Part shown: positions 1-9,041 of the stretch, piece after piece
Position numbering within the stretch: the stretch's first letter is position 1
How the letters are laid out: every line of letters begins with the position of its first letter
NCBI GenBank assembly: GCA_947491935.1
Contig: CANLLF010000003.1
Location: forward strand, 186,001 to 250,000
Direction of reading: 5' to 3'
DNA from: an uncultured Roseicyclus sp.
Lineage (GTDB): Bacteria > Pseudomonadota > Alphaproteobacteria > Rhodobacterales > Rhodobacteraceae
Length of the DNA stretch: 64,000 bases
The notes under the pieces: model-generated
Seen by the model: only the letters and a program-made list of their open reading frames with translations
Told to the model about the DNA's origin: nothing
The model's database searches: none
Program-made: the position numbers and the translations under genes

Positions 1-72
1 GGCGGCGGGGCCCATCCCAGCCAGGCGGAGGCCGCGATTGCCGCCGCGAGAGACGTGTTGAAAGGAGCCTGA
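1..72 (+). CDS. C-terminal end of a truncated upstream gene
   Basis: An open frame enters from the left edge and ends at the TGA at 70-72, encoding about 23 residues ending in DVLKGA. It is Ala-rich and helical in character. It stops 3 bases before the next ATG, so it is probably the last part of a gene co-transcribed with the DUF1330 gene. Too little is present to name the product. Confidence 0.5.
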   Translation, partial: GGGAHPSQAEAAIAAARDVLKGA

Positions 73-75
73 GAG

Positions 76-366
76 ATGCCTGGAGCTTATTGGATTGCCC
101 ATGTCACCGTCAGCGATGACGCGGCCTATGCGAAATACGCGGCCCTTGCGACCGAGGCGATCACCGCCCATGGTGGCCGGTTCCTGGCCCGTGGCGGCAC
201 CGCGATACAGAAGGAGGGCCGCGCCCATCCGCGCAACGTGGTGGCGCTTTTCCCGTCCTTGGATGCGGCCAATGCCTGCTACGAGAGTGCGACCTATCAA
301 GAGGCGCTGAGCCATGCCAAAGCCGCCTCGGAGCGGGATCTGGTGCTGGTCGAGGCGGTCGATTGA
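76..366 (+). CDS. DUF1330 family protein
   Basis: A 96-residue protein with the DUF1330 (dimeric alpha-beta barrel) pattern: YWIAHVTVSD near the N-terminus, a central HGGRFLARGG segment, and an N-V-V-A-L-F-P strand followed by a YQEALSHAK helix. DUF1330 proteins are small cytoplasmic proteins of unknown function, structurally related to monooxygenase-like ferredoxin folds. Length is typical. The start lies just after an AGGAGCC ribosome site that overlaps the end of the upstream frame, suggesting translational coupling. No catalytic role can be read from the sequence. Confidence 0.9.
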   Translation: MPGAYWIAHVTVSDDAAYAKYAALATEAITAHGGRFLARGGTAIQKEGRAHPRNVVALFPSLDAANACYESATYQEALSHAKAASERDLVLVEAVD

Positions 367-426
367 CTTGACCCCCGCCCGCGCGCCCTAGCTTGCCCGG
401 AAAGAGTTAACGCGAGCGGCAGGCAT

Positions 427-1842
427 ATGACGACCCCCATCCTCTACTGGATCCGGCGCGATCTTCGCCTGTCGGACAACCCGGCGCTTGTTGCGGCCTG
501 CGCGAGCGGCGCCCCTGTCATCCCCGTTTTCATCCTGGACGAGGTGGTGGAGCGCCATGCCGCCGCGCCGAAATGGCGGCTGGGATTGGGCGTTGAGGCC
601 TTTGGCCAGGCGCTGGAGGCGGCGGGCTCCCGCCTGATCCTGCGGCGCGGGAAGGCCCTCGACGTGTTGCGGGACGTGATCGCTGAGACCGGGGCAGGGG
701 CGGTGCATTGGAACCGCCTCTATGATCCCTACGCCCGCAAGCGCGACGAAGCGGTGAAGGCGGGGTTGAAATCCGACGGGATCGACGCGGTGAGCCACAG
801 GGGCCATATCCTGTTCGAGCCCTGGACGGTCGAGACGAAAACCGGCGGATTCTACAAGGTTTACACGCCGTTCTGGAAGGCCGTGCGGGGCCGGGACCCA
901 GGGGATGCGCTGCCCACGCCGACGCTTGCCGCGCCGCACAGCTGGCCCGCCAGCGATGCGATCAGTGATTGGGCCATGGGGGCCGCGATGGATCGGGGGG
1001 CGGCGATTGTTGCGCCGCATCTGAACGTGGGAGAGGAGGCCGCGCGTGGGCGGCTTGGCGCGTTCATGGCCAACGGGATCGATGGCTACCAAGATGCCCG
1101 CGACAACCTTGCGGTTAACGGAACCTCGCTGCTGAGCGAAAACCTCACCTATGGCGAGATCAGCGCGCGGGCCTGTTGGTGGGCTGGCAAGCGCGCGATG
1201 GAGGAGGGCAAGAGCGGCGCGGAGACCTTCCTGAAAGAGGTCGTTTGGCGCGACTTTGCCTATCACCTTGTACACCATACGCCGCGCATCACCCACGCCA
1301 ATTGGCGCGAGGACTGGGATGCCTTTCCGTGGAACGAGGATGAGCGGACGGCGGAGGTGAAGGCCTGGAAACAGGGACGCACCGGTATGCCGGTGGTCGA
1401 TGCCGCGATGCGCGAGATGTATGTGACCGGCCGGATGCACAACCGCGCCCGGATGCTGGTGGCCAGCTACCTGACCAAGCACCTGATGTGTCACTGGAAA
1501 ATCGGCATGGACTGGTTCGAGGAATGCCTGGTGGATTGGGATCCGGCCAGCAACGCGATGGGCTGGCAATGGTCGGCGGGCTCCGGCCCCGACGCGACGC
1601 CTTATTTCCGCGTGTTCAACCCTGAGACGCAGGCCGAGAAGTTCGACAAGCAAAGCCGCTATCGGAGACGCTGGCTGGCCGAGATCACGCCAAAACCGCC
1701 GGAAACGGCGCTGAGCTATTTCGAGGCCGTCCCGCGCCATTGGGGCCTGAGCCCGGAGAGCGACTACCCCGATGCGCCCATCGTGAGCGCCGCCGACGGC
1801 CGCCAAAGGGCGCTCGACGCCTATTCCAATCGCGATTTCTGA
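427..1842 (+). CDS. phrB: Deoxyribodipyrimidine photolyase, class I (cryptochrome/photolyase family)
   Basis: A 471-residue flavoprotein that would repair UV-induced cyclobutane pyrimidine dimers using blue light. The N-terminal antenna domain starts with the typical ILYWIRRDLRLSDNPAL segment. The C-terminal FAD domain carries WRDFAYHL, the GxTGMPVVDAAMREM segment, NRARMLVASYLTKHL, and the signature ending GWQWSAGSG-DATPYFRVFNP. Full length for class I enzymes. It lies directly upstream of a cyclopropane synthase gene. In Rhodobacter sphaeroides both kinds of gene belong to the singlet-oxygen RpoE/ChrR regulon, but no clear RpoE promoter was seen here. A possible sigma-70 -35 TTGACC lies at 368-373. 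Confidence 0.95.
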   Translation: MTTPILYWIRRDLRLSDNPALVAACASGAPVIPVFILDEVVERHAAAPKWRLGLGVEAFGQALEAAGSRLILRRGKALDVLRDVIAETGAGAVHWNRLYDPYARKRDEAVKAGLKSDGIDAVSHRGHILFEPWTVETKTGGFYKVYTPFWKAVRGRDPGDALPTPTLAAPHSWPASDAISDWAMGAAMDRGAAIVAPHLNVGEEAARGRLGAFMANGIDGYQDARDNLAVNGTSLLSENLTYGEISARACWWAGKRAMEEGKSGAETFLKEVVWRDFAYHLVHHTPRITHANWREDWDAFPWNEDERTAEVKAWKQGRTGMPVVDAAMREMYVTGRMHNRARMLVASYLTKHLMCHWKIGMDWFEECLVDWDPASNAMGWQWSAGSGPDATPYFRVFNPETQAEKFDKQSRYRRRWLAEITPKPPETALSYFEAVPRHWGLSPESDYPDAPIVSAADGRQRALDAYSNRDF

Positions 1843-1939
1843 CAGGGATGCGTCACGTTCGTGTGACAGGTGGCGTCCAAAGGGCTTGCCCCTGTGGTTT
1901 GCGGATTACATGAATAAGATACTGCAACAAGGGACTAAA

Positions 1940-3151
1940 ATGACCGCATTAACGACACTTGAGGGGCAGCGCGACCTGCCGCGCTACTTCAAGGCCGTGT
2001 TCGAACAGGCACAAGGACTGGAACACGGGCGGCTGGATTTCCGCCTGCCCGATGGGCGCGTGTTCCGGGTTGAGGGTGACAAGCCCGGCCCGGTGGGCGA
2101 GTTGAATATTCACAACGTCGACATTTTCGCGCGCCTGATCCGCGAGGGCGATCTGGGATTTTGCGAAGCCTATCTGGATGAATGGTGGTCCACCCCCGAC
2201 TTGCAGGGGTTCCTGGACGTGGTCCATGCCGACAATGACGAGGTTTATGACGGATTTCTGGGGATGGGCATCATCCGGGCCTACGAGAAATTCCGCTTCT
2301 GGTTGCAGCGCAACACCAAGCGGCAGGCGAAAAAGAACATCTCGGCGCACTACGATCTGGGCAATGAATTCTACAGCCTCTGGCTAGACGACACGATGAC
2401 CTATTCATCGGCCCTGTTCGAGACCGGGCAGGAGAGCCTCGAGGCCGCGCAGATTGCCAAATATGCCTCCATGGTCGACCATATGGGCGCGGTGCCCGGC
2501 GATCATGTGCTGGAGATCGGGTGCGGCTGGGGCGGGTTCGCTGAGTATGCCGCCAAGGAGCGCGGGCTGAAAGTCACCGGCCTGACGATCAGCCAGGAAC
2601 AGCACGATTTCGCCGTGAAACGCATCGCGGATGCGGGCCTGAGCGAGCTGGTGGAGATCAAGTTACAGGATTACCGTGACGAAACGGGCACATATGACGG
2701 CATCGCGTCGATCGAGATGTTCGAGGCGGTGGGCGAGAAATACTGGCCGACCTACTTCGATACGGTGCGCGAGCGCCTGAAGCCCGGCAAGAACGCCACC
2801 TTGCAGATCATCACCGTGCAGGACAAGCGCTGGGAGGTTTATCGCCGGGGCGTTGATTTCATTCAGAAATACATCTTTCCGGGGGGCATGTTACCGGCCC
2901 CGAAAGTGCTGGGAGAACAGGTGGAACGCGCCGGTCTGGAGGTCGCCAGATCCATCGAATTCGGCGAAAGCTACAGCCAGACCTGCCGCCGCTGGTACGA
3001 CACGTTCAACGAAAAGTGGGACCAGATCGCGGCGCTCGGCTTTGACGATCGGTTCCGGCGGATGTGGAACTTTTACCTGACCTCTTGCGCGGCGACGTTC
3101 CATTTCGGAAATTGCGACGTGATACAGATCACGGTGCGGAGGCCGATGTGA
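1940..3151 (+). CDS. cfa: Cyclopropane-fatty-acyl-phospholipid synthase
   Basis: A 403-residue SAM-dependent methyltransferase that adds a methylene bridge to unsaturated fatty acyl chains of membrane phospholipids. Motifs: NISAHYDLGNEFYSLWLD, TYSSALFE, the SAM-binding loop VLEIGCGWGGFAEYAA, the GLTISQEQ segment, and IEMFEAVGEKYW. The C-terminal YIFPGGMLP and FHFGNCDVIQ segments are characteristic of the family. Start chosen at ATG 1940 because GGGACT precedes it. In-frame TTG 1886 and ATG 1910 would add a short unlikely leader. It follows the photolyase gene by about 100 bases, a pairing that fits photo-oxidative stress protection. Confidence 0.93.
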   Translation: MTALTTLEGQRDLPRYFKAVFEQAQGLEHGRLDFRLPDGRVFRVEGDKPGPVGELNIHNVDIFARLIREGDLGFCEAYLDEWWSTPDLQGFLDVVHADNDEVYDGFLGMGIIRAYEKFRFWLQRNTKRQAKKNISAHYDLGNEFYSLWLDDTMTYSSALFETGQESLEAAQIAKYASMVDHMGAVPGDHVLEIGCGWGGFAEYAAKERGLKVTGLTISQEQHDFAVKRIADAGLSELVEIKLQDYRDETGTYDGIASIEMFEAVGEKYWPTYFDTVRERLKPGKNATLQIITVQDKRWEVYRRGVDFIQKYIFPGGMLPAPKVLGEQVERAGLEVARSIEFGESYSQTCRRWYDTFNEKWDQIAALGFDDRFRRMWNFYLTSCAATFHFGNCDVIQITVRRPM

Positions 3152-3169
3152 CACTCGGAACCATCTAGG

Positions 3170-3610
3170 ATGCCCACGGCGGCCAAGCTTGTCGGGGCGA
3201 TCACCTTCTTTGCGGTTGGCTGGTTTGCGGCCCTTCAGGTTCTTCTGACGCTACCGGAGGGCACGCCCGCCCGGTACTTTCCCCTGACCATCGCGTTGAT
3301 CGGGCTGGTGCAGGGCTGGATGGTGGCGGGCGCGCGCGCCGGAAACGGCTTCAGCGCCGCCATTTCCAGTGGCCTCAGATCCTCGCTTCAGATCGCCTTT
3401 TTCGGGTTGTTGCTGTTTGCCCTGCGCACGATGTTCATCCGTTCGGCCGATCTGCGGTATGACGATCCGGGTGAGGCCACCATCGAGACGCTGGAATTGT
3501 TCCTGGAATACCTCACGCAATCCCTGACCATCGAGATCTGGGGCGCGCTTCTGGTTGGCGGTGTCATTGGCGGTATCCTGACGGAATTCGCCGCGCGGGC
3601 CTGGCGATAG
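3170..3610 (+). CDS. trgA: TrgA family membrane protein (tellurite resistance locus)
   Basis: A 146-residue membrane protein with about four hydrophobic segments: residues 7-27, 37-53, 68-86 and 120-140. Sequence and order match TrgA, first described at the Rhodobacter sphaeroides trgAB-cysK locus that raises tellurite resistance. The molecular role of TrgA is unknown. It is followed after 5 bases by trgB and then cysK, reproducing that locus. The N-terminus begins MPTAAKL, directly preceding the first membrane segment. Naming rests on family resemblance plus synteny. Confidence 0.85.
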   Translation: MPTAAKLVGAITFFAVGWFAALQVLLTLPEGTPARYFPLTIALIGLVQGWMVAGARAGNGFSAAISSGLRSSLQIAFFGLLLFALRTMFIRSADLRYDDPGEATIETLELFLEYLTQSLTIEIWGALLVGGVIGGILTEFAARAWR

Positions 3611-3615
3611 GCCCA

Positions 3616-4743
3616 ATGACCCCGATCTTCCTGTTCGGCACGCTATGCCACCAGCCGCTGCTGGACTGTGTGGCGGGGCGCGAGCTACGCATGGAACCGG
3701 CCGCGCTGCCGGGGTTTCGTGCGGCCTGGGTGGCGGGCAAGTCGTGGCCGATGCTGGACGCACGCGATGGCGCGATGGCGGATGGGGCGCTGATTGCCCC
3801 GGAGCATGACGCCCTGCAGCGGCTGGATTTCTACGAGGCCTGTTTCGGCTACACGCGCCGCGCCGTTCGGGTGATCCGCGACGGGGCGGAGGTGGAGGCG
3901 GAGGCCTGGTTTTTCCCCAATCAGGCGGGCGAGCCGGGCGCGGATTGGTCACTGGCCGATTGGGCGCGGGATTGGGGCGATATCTCGGTTCTGGCGGCGC
4001 AGGAAGTGGTGCGCCGGATGGGCCACGAGGCGCCCGAGGCCGTGGGGCGCCGGTTCGGCATCATCCGGGCCCGGGCCGACGCGCAGATCCGCGCCGGGCG
4101 CTGGCACCGACCGGGCCATGTGGGCCACGGGTTCCGTCGCGCGGATGCCAGCCACCGGGGCACCGATCACGTCTATGACGGCTTCTTCAACACCGAAGAG
4201 GTTCATGCCAGCCATGCGCGGTTTGATGGCGGCTCGTCTGGGCCGTTGCGGCGGATCGTCTACCGGGTCGCCGATGCGGTGACGGTGCTGCCCTATGATC
4301 CGGTGCGCGACCGGATCCTGGTGATCGAGCAGTTCCGCTTTGGCCCGTTTGCCCAGGGCGATCCATCGCCTTGGCTTCTGGAGCCGATTGCGGGCCTGAT
4401 CGATGCGGGCGAAAGCGCCGAGGACACGGCCCGGCGCGAGGCGGAGGAGGAGGCCAACCTGGCGCTCGGCGACTTGCATTTCGTGGGCCGGTACTATCCC
4501 ACGCCAGGGGGTGTGGCGCAGGTGCTGTTCTCCTTTCTCGGGATCGCTGATTTGCCCGACAGCGCGGCGGGGCTTGGCGGCCATGCGGATGAAAACGAAG
4601 ATATCCTGAGCCACCTTGTGCCCTACGACCTAGCCCTGCGGATGCTGGAGGAGGGCGACATGGCCAACGCGCCGCTAATCCTGACCATGCAATACCTGAT
4701 GCTGCACCGCGACCGTTTGCGCGCGGAGATCCGCGGTGGTTGA
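3616..4743 (+). CDS. trgB: TrgB: gamma-glutamylcyclotransferase-like/NUDIX hydrolase fusion
   Basis: A 375-residue two-domain protein. Residues 1-125 resemble the gamma-glutamylcyclotransferase-like (AIG2/BtrG) fold: an FLFGTL start, a PGFRAAWVAG segment and LDFYEACFGY. Residues about 190-375 are a NUDIX hydrolase of the ADP-ribose/nucleoside-diphosphate-sugar pyrophosphatase type (NudF/TrgB). The Nudix box is near residues 260-282 (GLIDAGE ... REAEEEANL), with N where the consensus has G. The fusion is the normal TrgB architecture. The likely activity is hydrolysis of ADP-ribose-like compounds, and the link to tellurite is genetic only. It lies 5 bases after trgA and upstream of cysK. Confidence 0.88.
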   Translation: MTPIFLFGTLCHQPLLDCVAGRELRMEPAALPGFRAAWVAGKSWPMLDARDGAMADGALIAPEHDALQRLDFYEACFGYTRRAVRVIRDGAEVEAEAWFFPNQAGEPGADWSLADWARDWGDISVLAAQEVVRRMGHEAPEAVGRRFGIIRARADAQIRAGRWHRPGHVGHGFRRADASHRGTDHVYDGFFNTEEVHASHARFDGGSSGPLRRIVYRVADAVTVLPYDPVRDRILVIEQFRFGPFAQGDPSPWLLEPIAGLIDAGESAEDTARREAEEEANLALGDLHFVGRYYPTPGGVAQVLFSFLGIADLPDSAAGLGGHADENEDILSHLVPYDLALRMLEEGDMANAPLILTMQYLMLHRDRLRAEIRGG

Positions 4744-4756
4744 ACCGCGTGCCGGG

Positions 4757-4785
4757 TTGAGTTCGCGCGCCCGCGCCCCTATCGA
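4757..4785 (+). promoter_or_regulatory. Possible sigma-70 promoter of cysK
   Basis: TTGAGT (4757-4762) and TATCGA (4780-4785) are separated by 17 bases, with cysK starting 36 bases further on. The match is partial, and a read-through contribution from trgAB is likely. Confidence 0.35.
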
Positions 4786-4821
4786 TGGGCCACCAAAAGC
4801 CCGCGAAAGGTGCCTTGCCCC

Positions 4822-5847
4822 ATGACGATCCATTCTGATCTGGCCGCCGCCATCGGCAACACCCCCCTGATCCGCCTGCGAGCCGCCTCGGAGGCGACGG
4901 GCTGCGAGATCCTGGGCAAGGCCGAATTCCTGAATCCCGGCCAATCGGTGAAGGACCGTGCGGCGCTTTTCATCATCCGCGACGCGGTGGCGCGCGGCGA
5001 TCTGCGCCCCGGAGGCACGATTGTGGAAGGCACTGCGGGCAATACCGGCATTGGGTTGGCCCTTGTGGGGGCCTCTCTTGGGTTCAAGACCGTCATCGTG
5101 ATCCCCGAGACCCAGAGCCAGGAAAAGAAGGATATGATCCGCATCGCGGGCGCGGAACTGATCCAGGTGCCTGCCGTGCCCTATTCGAACCCGAACAATT
5201 ATGTGAAGTATTCCGGCCGTCTGGCCGAACGGCTGGCGCAGAGCGACCCCAATGGCGCGATCTGGGCCAATCAGTTCGACAATATCGCCAACCGGCAGGC
5301 CCATATCGAGATGACGGGCCCCGAGATCTGGGAGCAGACCGACCACAAGGTGAACGGCTTTGTCTGCGCCGTCGGCTCCGGCGGTACGCTGGCCGGTGTG
5401 GGGATGGCGTTGCAGTCCAAGGGTGTGAAGATTGGCCTGGCCGACCCGGAGGGCTCGGGGCTCTACAAGCTCTATACCGGGCAGGAAGCGGGCGGAGATT
5501 CCATCACCGAAGGGATCGGGCAGGGGCGGATCACGGCGAACCTTGAGGGCTTCACGCCGGATGTCTGCTACAAGATCCCCGATGCCGAGGCGCTGCCCAT
5601 CGTCTATGACCTTCTGGAGCATGAGGGCCTGTGCCTTGGCGGGTCGTCGGGGATCAACATCGCCGGTGCCATTCGCATGGCCAAGGAGATGGGGCCGGGA
5701 CATACCATCGTGACGATCCTGTGCGATTACGGCACGCGATATCAATCCAAGCTCTTCAACCCCGATTTCCTCCGCGAAAAGGGCCTTCCCGTTCCCGCTT
5801 GGATGGACGGGCCGGGCCGCGACGTGCCGAGTGTCTTCCAGGAATGA
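4822..5847 (+). CDS. cysK: Cysteine synthase A (O-acetylserine sulfhydrylase)
   Basis: A 341-residue fold-type II PLP enzyme that makes L-cysteine from O-acetylserine and sulfide in the cytoplasm. The PLP lysine is K44 in NPGQSVKDRAA. The substrate loop GTAGNTG and the phosphate-binding GSGGTLAG follow, and GGSSGIN lies near the C-terminus. ATG 4822 is preferred over the upstream GTG 4810 because GAAAGG lies at suitable spacing and the protein then begins just before the conserved AAIGNTPLIRL. It is the third gene of the trgA-trgB-cysK locus. Its stop overlaps the start of the MscS-type gene (ATGATG), so the two are probably co-translated. Confidence 0.95.
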   Translation: MTIHSDLAAAIGNTPLIRLRAASEATGCEILGKAEFLNPGQSVKDRAALFIIRDAVARGDLRPGGTIVEGTAGNTGIGLALVGASLGFKTVIVIPETQSQEKKDMIRIAGAELIQVPAVPYSNPNNYVKYSGRLAERLAQSDPNGAIWANQFDNIANRQAHIEMTGPEIWEQTDHKVNGFVCAVGSGGTLAGVGMALQSKGVKIGLADPEGSGLYKLYTGQEAGGDSITEGIGQGRITANLEGFTPDVCYKIPDAEALPIVYDLLEHEGLCLGGSSGINIAGAIRMAKEMGPGHTIVTILCDYGTRYQSKLFNPDFLREKGLPVPAWMDGPGRDVPSVFQE

Positions 5848-8249
5848 TGTCTCGCGCCCTTCGTCTTCTTGCGGTTTTCGGTCTGGTTCTGGCCGGGTGT
5901 GTCGCGTCGCCCGGTGTGGTCCTTGCCCAGATGGGTGGGGCCGCAACCGAAACCGAGCTGGATTACGAGAGCTGGGAGCGAGAGGCGGCCTCGGCCGAGG
6001 CGTTGATCGAACGTGGGCAGGCCTCAACTGCGATTTTCGAGGCCCGCCGGGCCGAACTGGTGCGCTGGCGCGCCCGGTTCTTGGCCGCGGACGCCATCAA
6101 CGGCGAACGCATCGCCACGATCCAGAGCCAGATCGACGCCCTGGGTCCGGCCCCGGAAGACGGCGAGGCCGAGCCCGACCCGATCGCCAACAGGCGGAGC
6201 GAGCTGGCTGAGGCGTTGACGCGGGCCCAGGCCCCCCGCCTTCAGGCCAACGCCGCCTTCAACCGCGCCAACGGGTTGATTGGCGAGATCGACGCGATCC
6301 TGGCCGAGCGCCAGACCGAGGAATTGTTGGAACTTGATCCGACGCCGCTTAACCCGGTCAATTGGGCCACGGCCCTTGGGGCGCTGGCCGATGTCGCGCG
6401 CGATGAGCGCGACGAGACCAGTGCGCGGCTCGCCGATCCCGAGGTGCGGAGCGGTGTGGCCGACAACGCGCCCGCGATCATCGGCCTGGTCCTGATCGGC
6501 CTTGTGCTGATCCTGCGCGCGCGCCCGATGGTGACGCGGCTGGGCGAGCGGTTTCTGGATGCGGATCAACGCCGGGGCCGAACCGCCCTTGGCTTCCTTG
6601 TGTCGCTTGGCCAGTTGCTTTTGCCGCTGATCGGCTTCGTCTTACTGATCTCGGCGCTGGAATGGTCGGGCTTTCTGACCGAAGATGGCGAGGCGCTGGC
6701 CTCCGGGCTGCTGGGGCTGATCCTTGCGGTCTATGCGGCCCTGTGGCTGGCCGGGCGGCTGTTCCCCATCCACGAGGGCCGCCCGGCCGCCCTTGAGGCC
6801 GCGATGAGCGTGCGGCGGCCGCTGCGCCGCACCATTTTCCTGATCGGTCTGTTTGTCGGGCTTGGGAACCTGTCGGAGATTCTGGCGAGCCTGGATCTTG
6901 TACCGCCCGATGCGCGCGGCGTTCTGGTCGTTCCGTTCCATATCGGTCTGGGCCTGATGTATTTGCGGCTGTCGAGCCTTCTGGCCCGGCTGCGGACCGA
7001 TATGCTGGACAGCGACGGCTCCAGTTTCGCGCCGGGCGTTCTGGCCATCGTCGTCAACGCCTTGCGGGTGATCGCGGTGGTCGGCCCCTTGCTGGGGCTG
7101 ATCGGCTACACCAACGCGGCCGTGGCGGTGATGATCCCCACAGCGCTGACGCTGTTTATCCTCGGCGTTCTCATGGCGCTTCAAGCGGTGGCGCGTGACC
7201 TCTACGCGGTGATCTTCCGCACCACGCCGGACACCGCGTCCGAGGCTTTGCTGCCGGTTCTGGTGAATTTCTCGTTGTTCATCCTCGCTACGCCGGTTCT
7301 CGCCATCATTTGGGGGGTGCGGGCGGAACGGCTGGGGGAGTTTTACGTTCGCATCCTCGAAGGGTTCACCGTTGGCGATACGCGGATCACGCCGGGCATC
7401 ATTCTGGCCGTGATCCTTGTGTTCGCGATTGGCCTTTTGATCACCCGCGTGGTGCAAGGCGCGCTGAAAACCACGGTGCTGCCCCGCACCCGGTTGGATG
7501 TGGGGGCCCGCAATGCCGTGAGTGCGGGCGTCGGTTATGTGGGGATCGCACTTGCCGCCCTGATCGCAGTGACGAGCGCGGGCATCGACCTGACGGCGCT
7601 TGGCTTCGTGGTGGGGGCGCTGTCGGTCGGTATCGGTTTTGGCCTGCAAAACGTGGTGTCGAACTTCGTGTCGGGCATCATCTTGCTGATCGAGCGCCCG
7701 ATTTCTGAAGGCGACTGGATCGAGGTCAACGGCAATATGGGGATCGTCAAGGACATCTCCGTGCGCTCCACCACGATCGAGACCTTCGACAAGACCGATG
7801 TGATCGTGCCCAACGCCGATTTCATCAGCGGCACTGTCACCAACTGGACCCGCGGCAACACAGTCGGCCGCGCCATCGTGACGGTGGGGGTGGCCTATGG
7901 GTCGGACACGCGCCGGGTGTCCGACATCCTGATGGAGATTGCCGAAGGGCATCCCGATGTGGTCAGCTTCCCGGCACCTGGTGTGGATTTCATGGGGTTC
8001 GGTGCCGACAGCCTCGATTTCCGCATGCGCTGCATCCTGCGCGACATCAACCTGCTGGTGGTCACGAAGACGGAATTGCATCATCAGATCGCCGAGCGGT
8101 TCGCACAGGAAGGGATCGAGATCCCGTTCGCGCAGCGCGATATCTGGCTGCGCAATCCCGAGGTCTTGCCCAACGCCGCACCCTCGCCGCAGCCCGCGGA
8201 CGCGTCACCCGGGACGCCGCCCGAACAGCCTGCTGCGAAGGACGAGTAA
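5844..8249 (+). CDS. MscS-type mechanosensitive ion channel with large periplasmic N-terminal region (DUF3772 type)
   Basis: An 801-residue inner-membrane channel. It has a signal peptide (residues 1-29, MMSRALRLLAVFG...), a periplasmic helical region with coiled-coil character (about 30-205), about ten hydrophobic segments from 210 onward, and the MscS core near residues 560-760. The pore segment GFVVGALSVGIGFGLQNVV is followed by the cytosolic SNFVSGIILLIERPISEGDWIEV signature. The C-terminal tail is Pro/Ala-rich. The architecture is that of the larger MscK/DUF3772 relatives, which release solutes during osmotic downshock. ATG 5844 overlaps the cysK stop, and the downstream gene starts immediately after its stop. 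Confidence 0.9.
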   Translation: MMSRALRLLAVFGLVLAGCVASPGVVLAQMGGAATETELDYESWEREAASAEALIERGQASTAIFEARRAELVRWRARFLAADAINGERIATIQSQIDALGPAPEDGEAEPDPIANRRSELAEALTRAQAPRLQANAAFNRANGLIGEIDAILAERQTEELLELDPTPLNPVNWATALGALADVARDERDETSARLADPEVRSGVADNAPAIIGLVLIGLVLILRARPMVTRLGERFLDADQRRGRTALGFLVSLGQLLLPLIGFVLLISALEWSGFLTEDGEALASGLLGLILAVYAALWLAGRLFPIHEGRPAALEAAMSVRRPLRRTIFLIGLFVGLGNLSEILASLDLVPPDARGVLVVPFHIGLGLMYLRLSSLLARLRTDMLDSDGSSFAPGVLAIVVNALRVIAVVGPLLGLIGYTNAAVAVMIPTALTLFILGVLMALQAVARDLYAVIFRTTPDTASEALLPVLVNFSLFILATPVLAIIWGVRAERLGEFYVRILEGFTVGDTRITPGIILAVILVFAIGLLITRVVQGALKTTVLPRTRLDVGARNAVSAGVGYVGIALAALIAVTSAGIDLTALGFVVGALSVGIGFGLQNVVSNFVSGIILLIERPISEGDWIEVNGNMGIVKDISVRSTTIETFDKTDVIVPNADFISGTVTNWTRGNTVGRAIVTVGVAYGSDTRRVSDILMEIAEGHPDVVSFPAPGVDFMGFGADSLDFRMRCILRDINLLVVTKTELHHQIAERFAQEGIEIPFAQRDIWLRNPEVLPNAAPSPQPADASPGTPPEQPAAKDE

Positions 8250-8969
8250 ATGCGGACCGACCCTCTGTTCATGGACGAGCCGTACCGGAAATCCGCATCG
8301 GCCAAGGTGATCGGGCTGACCGATGAGGGCGGCGTGATCCTTGACCGCACGTTGTTCTATGCCCGTGGCGGTGGCCAGCCGGGCGATAGCGGCACGCTGG
8401 ATTGGGACGGTGGACGCATCCCCATCGCCACGGCGGTGAAGGATGACGAGGGCGCGATCATCCTGGTTCCATCGGAGCCATCGGCCCTGCCGCCGGTTGG
8501 CGCGACCATCGATCAGCGGCTCGATTGGGATCGGCGCCACGGGCATATGCGCATTCACACCGCGCTGCACCTGTTGTCGGTTGTGATCCCGCTGCCGGTC
8601 ACCGGCGGTGCGGTCGGGGCCGAAAAGGGACGGCTTGATTTCAACATGCCCGAGGCGCCCGAAGATGTGGCCATTCTGGAAGGCCAGTTGAACGCGCTGG
8701 TGACGCGGGATTTGGAGATTTCGGTGGAATGGATTTCCGATGCCGATCTTGATGCCAACCCGTCGCTGGTCAAGACCATGTCCGTCCAGCCGCCCCGGGG
8801 CTCCGGGCAGATCCGGCTGGTCCGGATCGGGCAGGGCAAGGACAGCATCGATTTGCAGCCCTGTGGCGGTACGCATGTGAGGCGGACCGGCGAGATCGGG
8901 AAGCTGAAAATCGCCAAGGTCGAGAACAAGGGCAAGCAGAACCGACGCGTGACGATAGCGCTGGCATAA
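8250..8969 (+). CDS. alaX: Alanyl-tRNA editing protein (AlaX-like)
   Basis: A 239-residue free-standing relative of the alanyl-tRNA synthetase editing domain, expected to hydrolyse Ser-tRNA(Ala) and prevent Ser-for-Ala misincorporation. The four zinc ligands are visible: an HxxxH within GHMRIHTALH near residues 97-106 and a CxxxH in QPCGGTHVRRTGEIG near residue 204. An N-terminal FYARGGGQPGDSG segment completes the family pattern. Length fits AlaX-M type proteins. The ATG at 8250 directly follows the stop of the channel gene. Confidence 0.9.
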   Translation: MRTDPLFMDEPYRKSASAKVIGLTDEGGVILDRTLFYARGGGQPGDSGTLDWDGGRIPIATAVKDDEGAIILVPSEPSALPPVGATIDQRLDWDRRHGHMRIHTALHLLSVVIPLPVTGGAVGAEKGRLDFNMPEAPEDVAILEGQLNALVTRDLEISVEWISDADLDANPSLVKTMSVQPPRGSGQIRLVRIGQGKDSIDLQPCGGTHVRRTGEIGKLKIAKVENKGKQNRRVTIALA

Positions 8970-9041
8970 ACCGACACAGCGCCGACATCAAAGCTATGCT
9001 ATCCTCCCCCATGTATTGATCATGGAAGGAGGGCAAATATT

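Noticed and set aside
388-1806. Long minus-strand frame opposite the photolyase gene
   Set aside because: Same reason: full overlap with a clear photolyase, and low-complexity composition.
1851-1866. Small inverted repeat GTCAC/GTGAC as terminator of the photolyase gene
   Set aside because: The 5-bp stem is too short and lacks a T-run.
1886-1939. Promoter of RpoE type upstream of cfa
   Set aside because: A TAAGAT stretch is present, but no TGATC -35 lies at a suitable distance.
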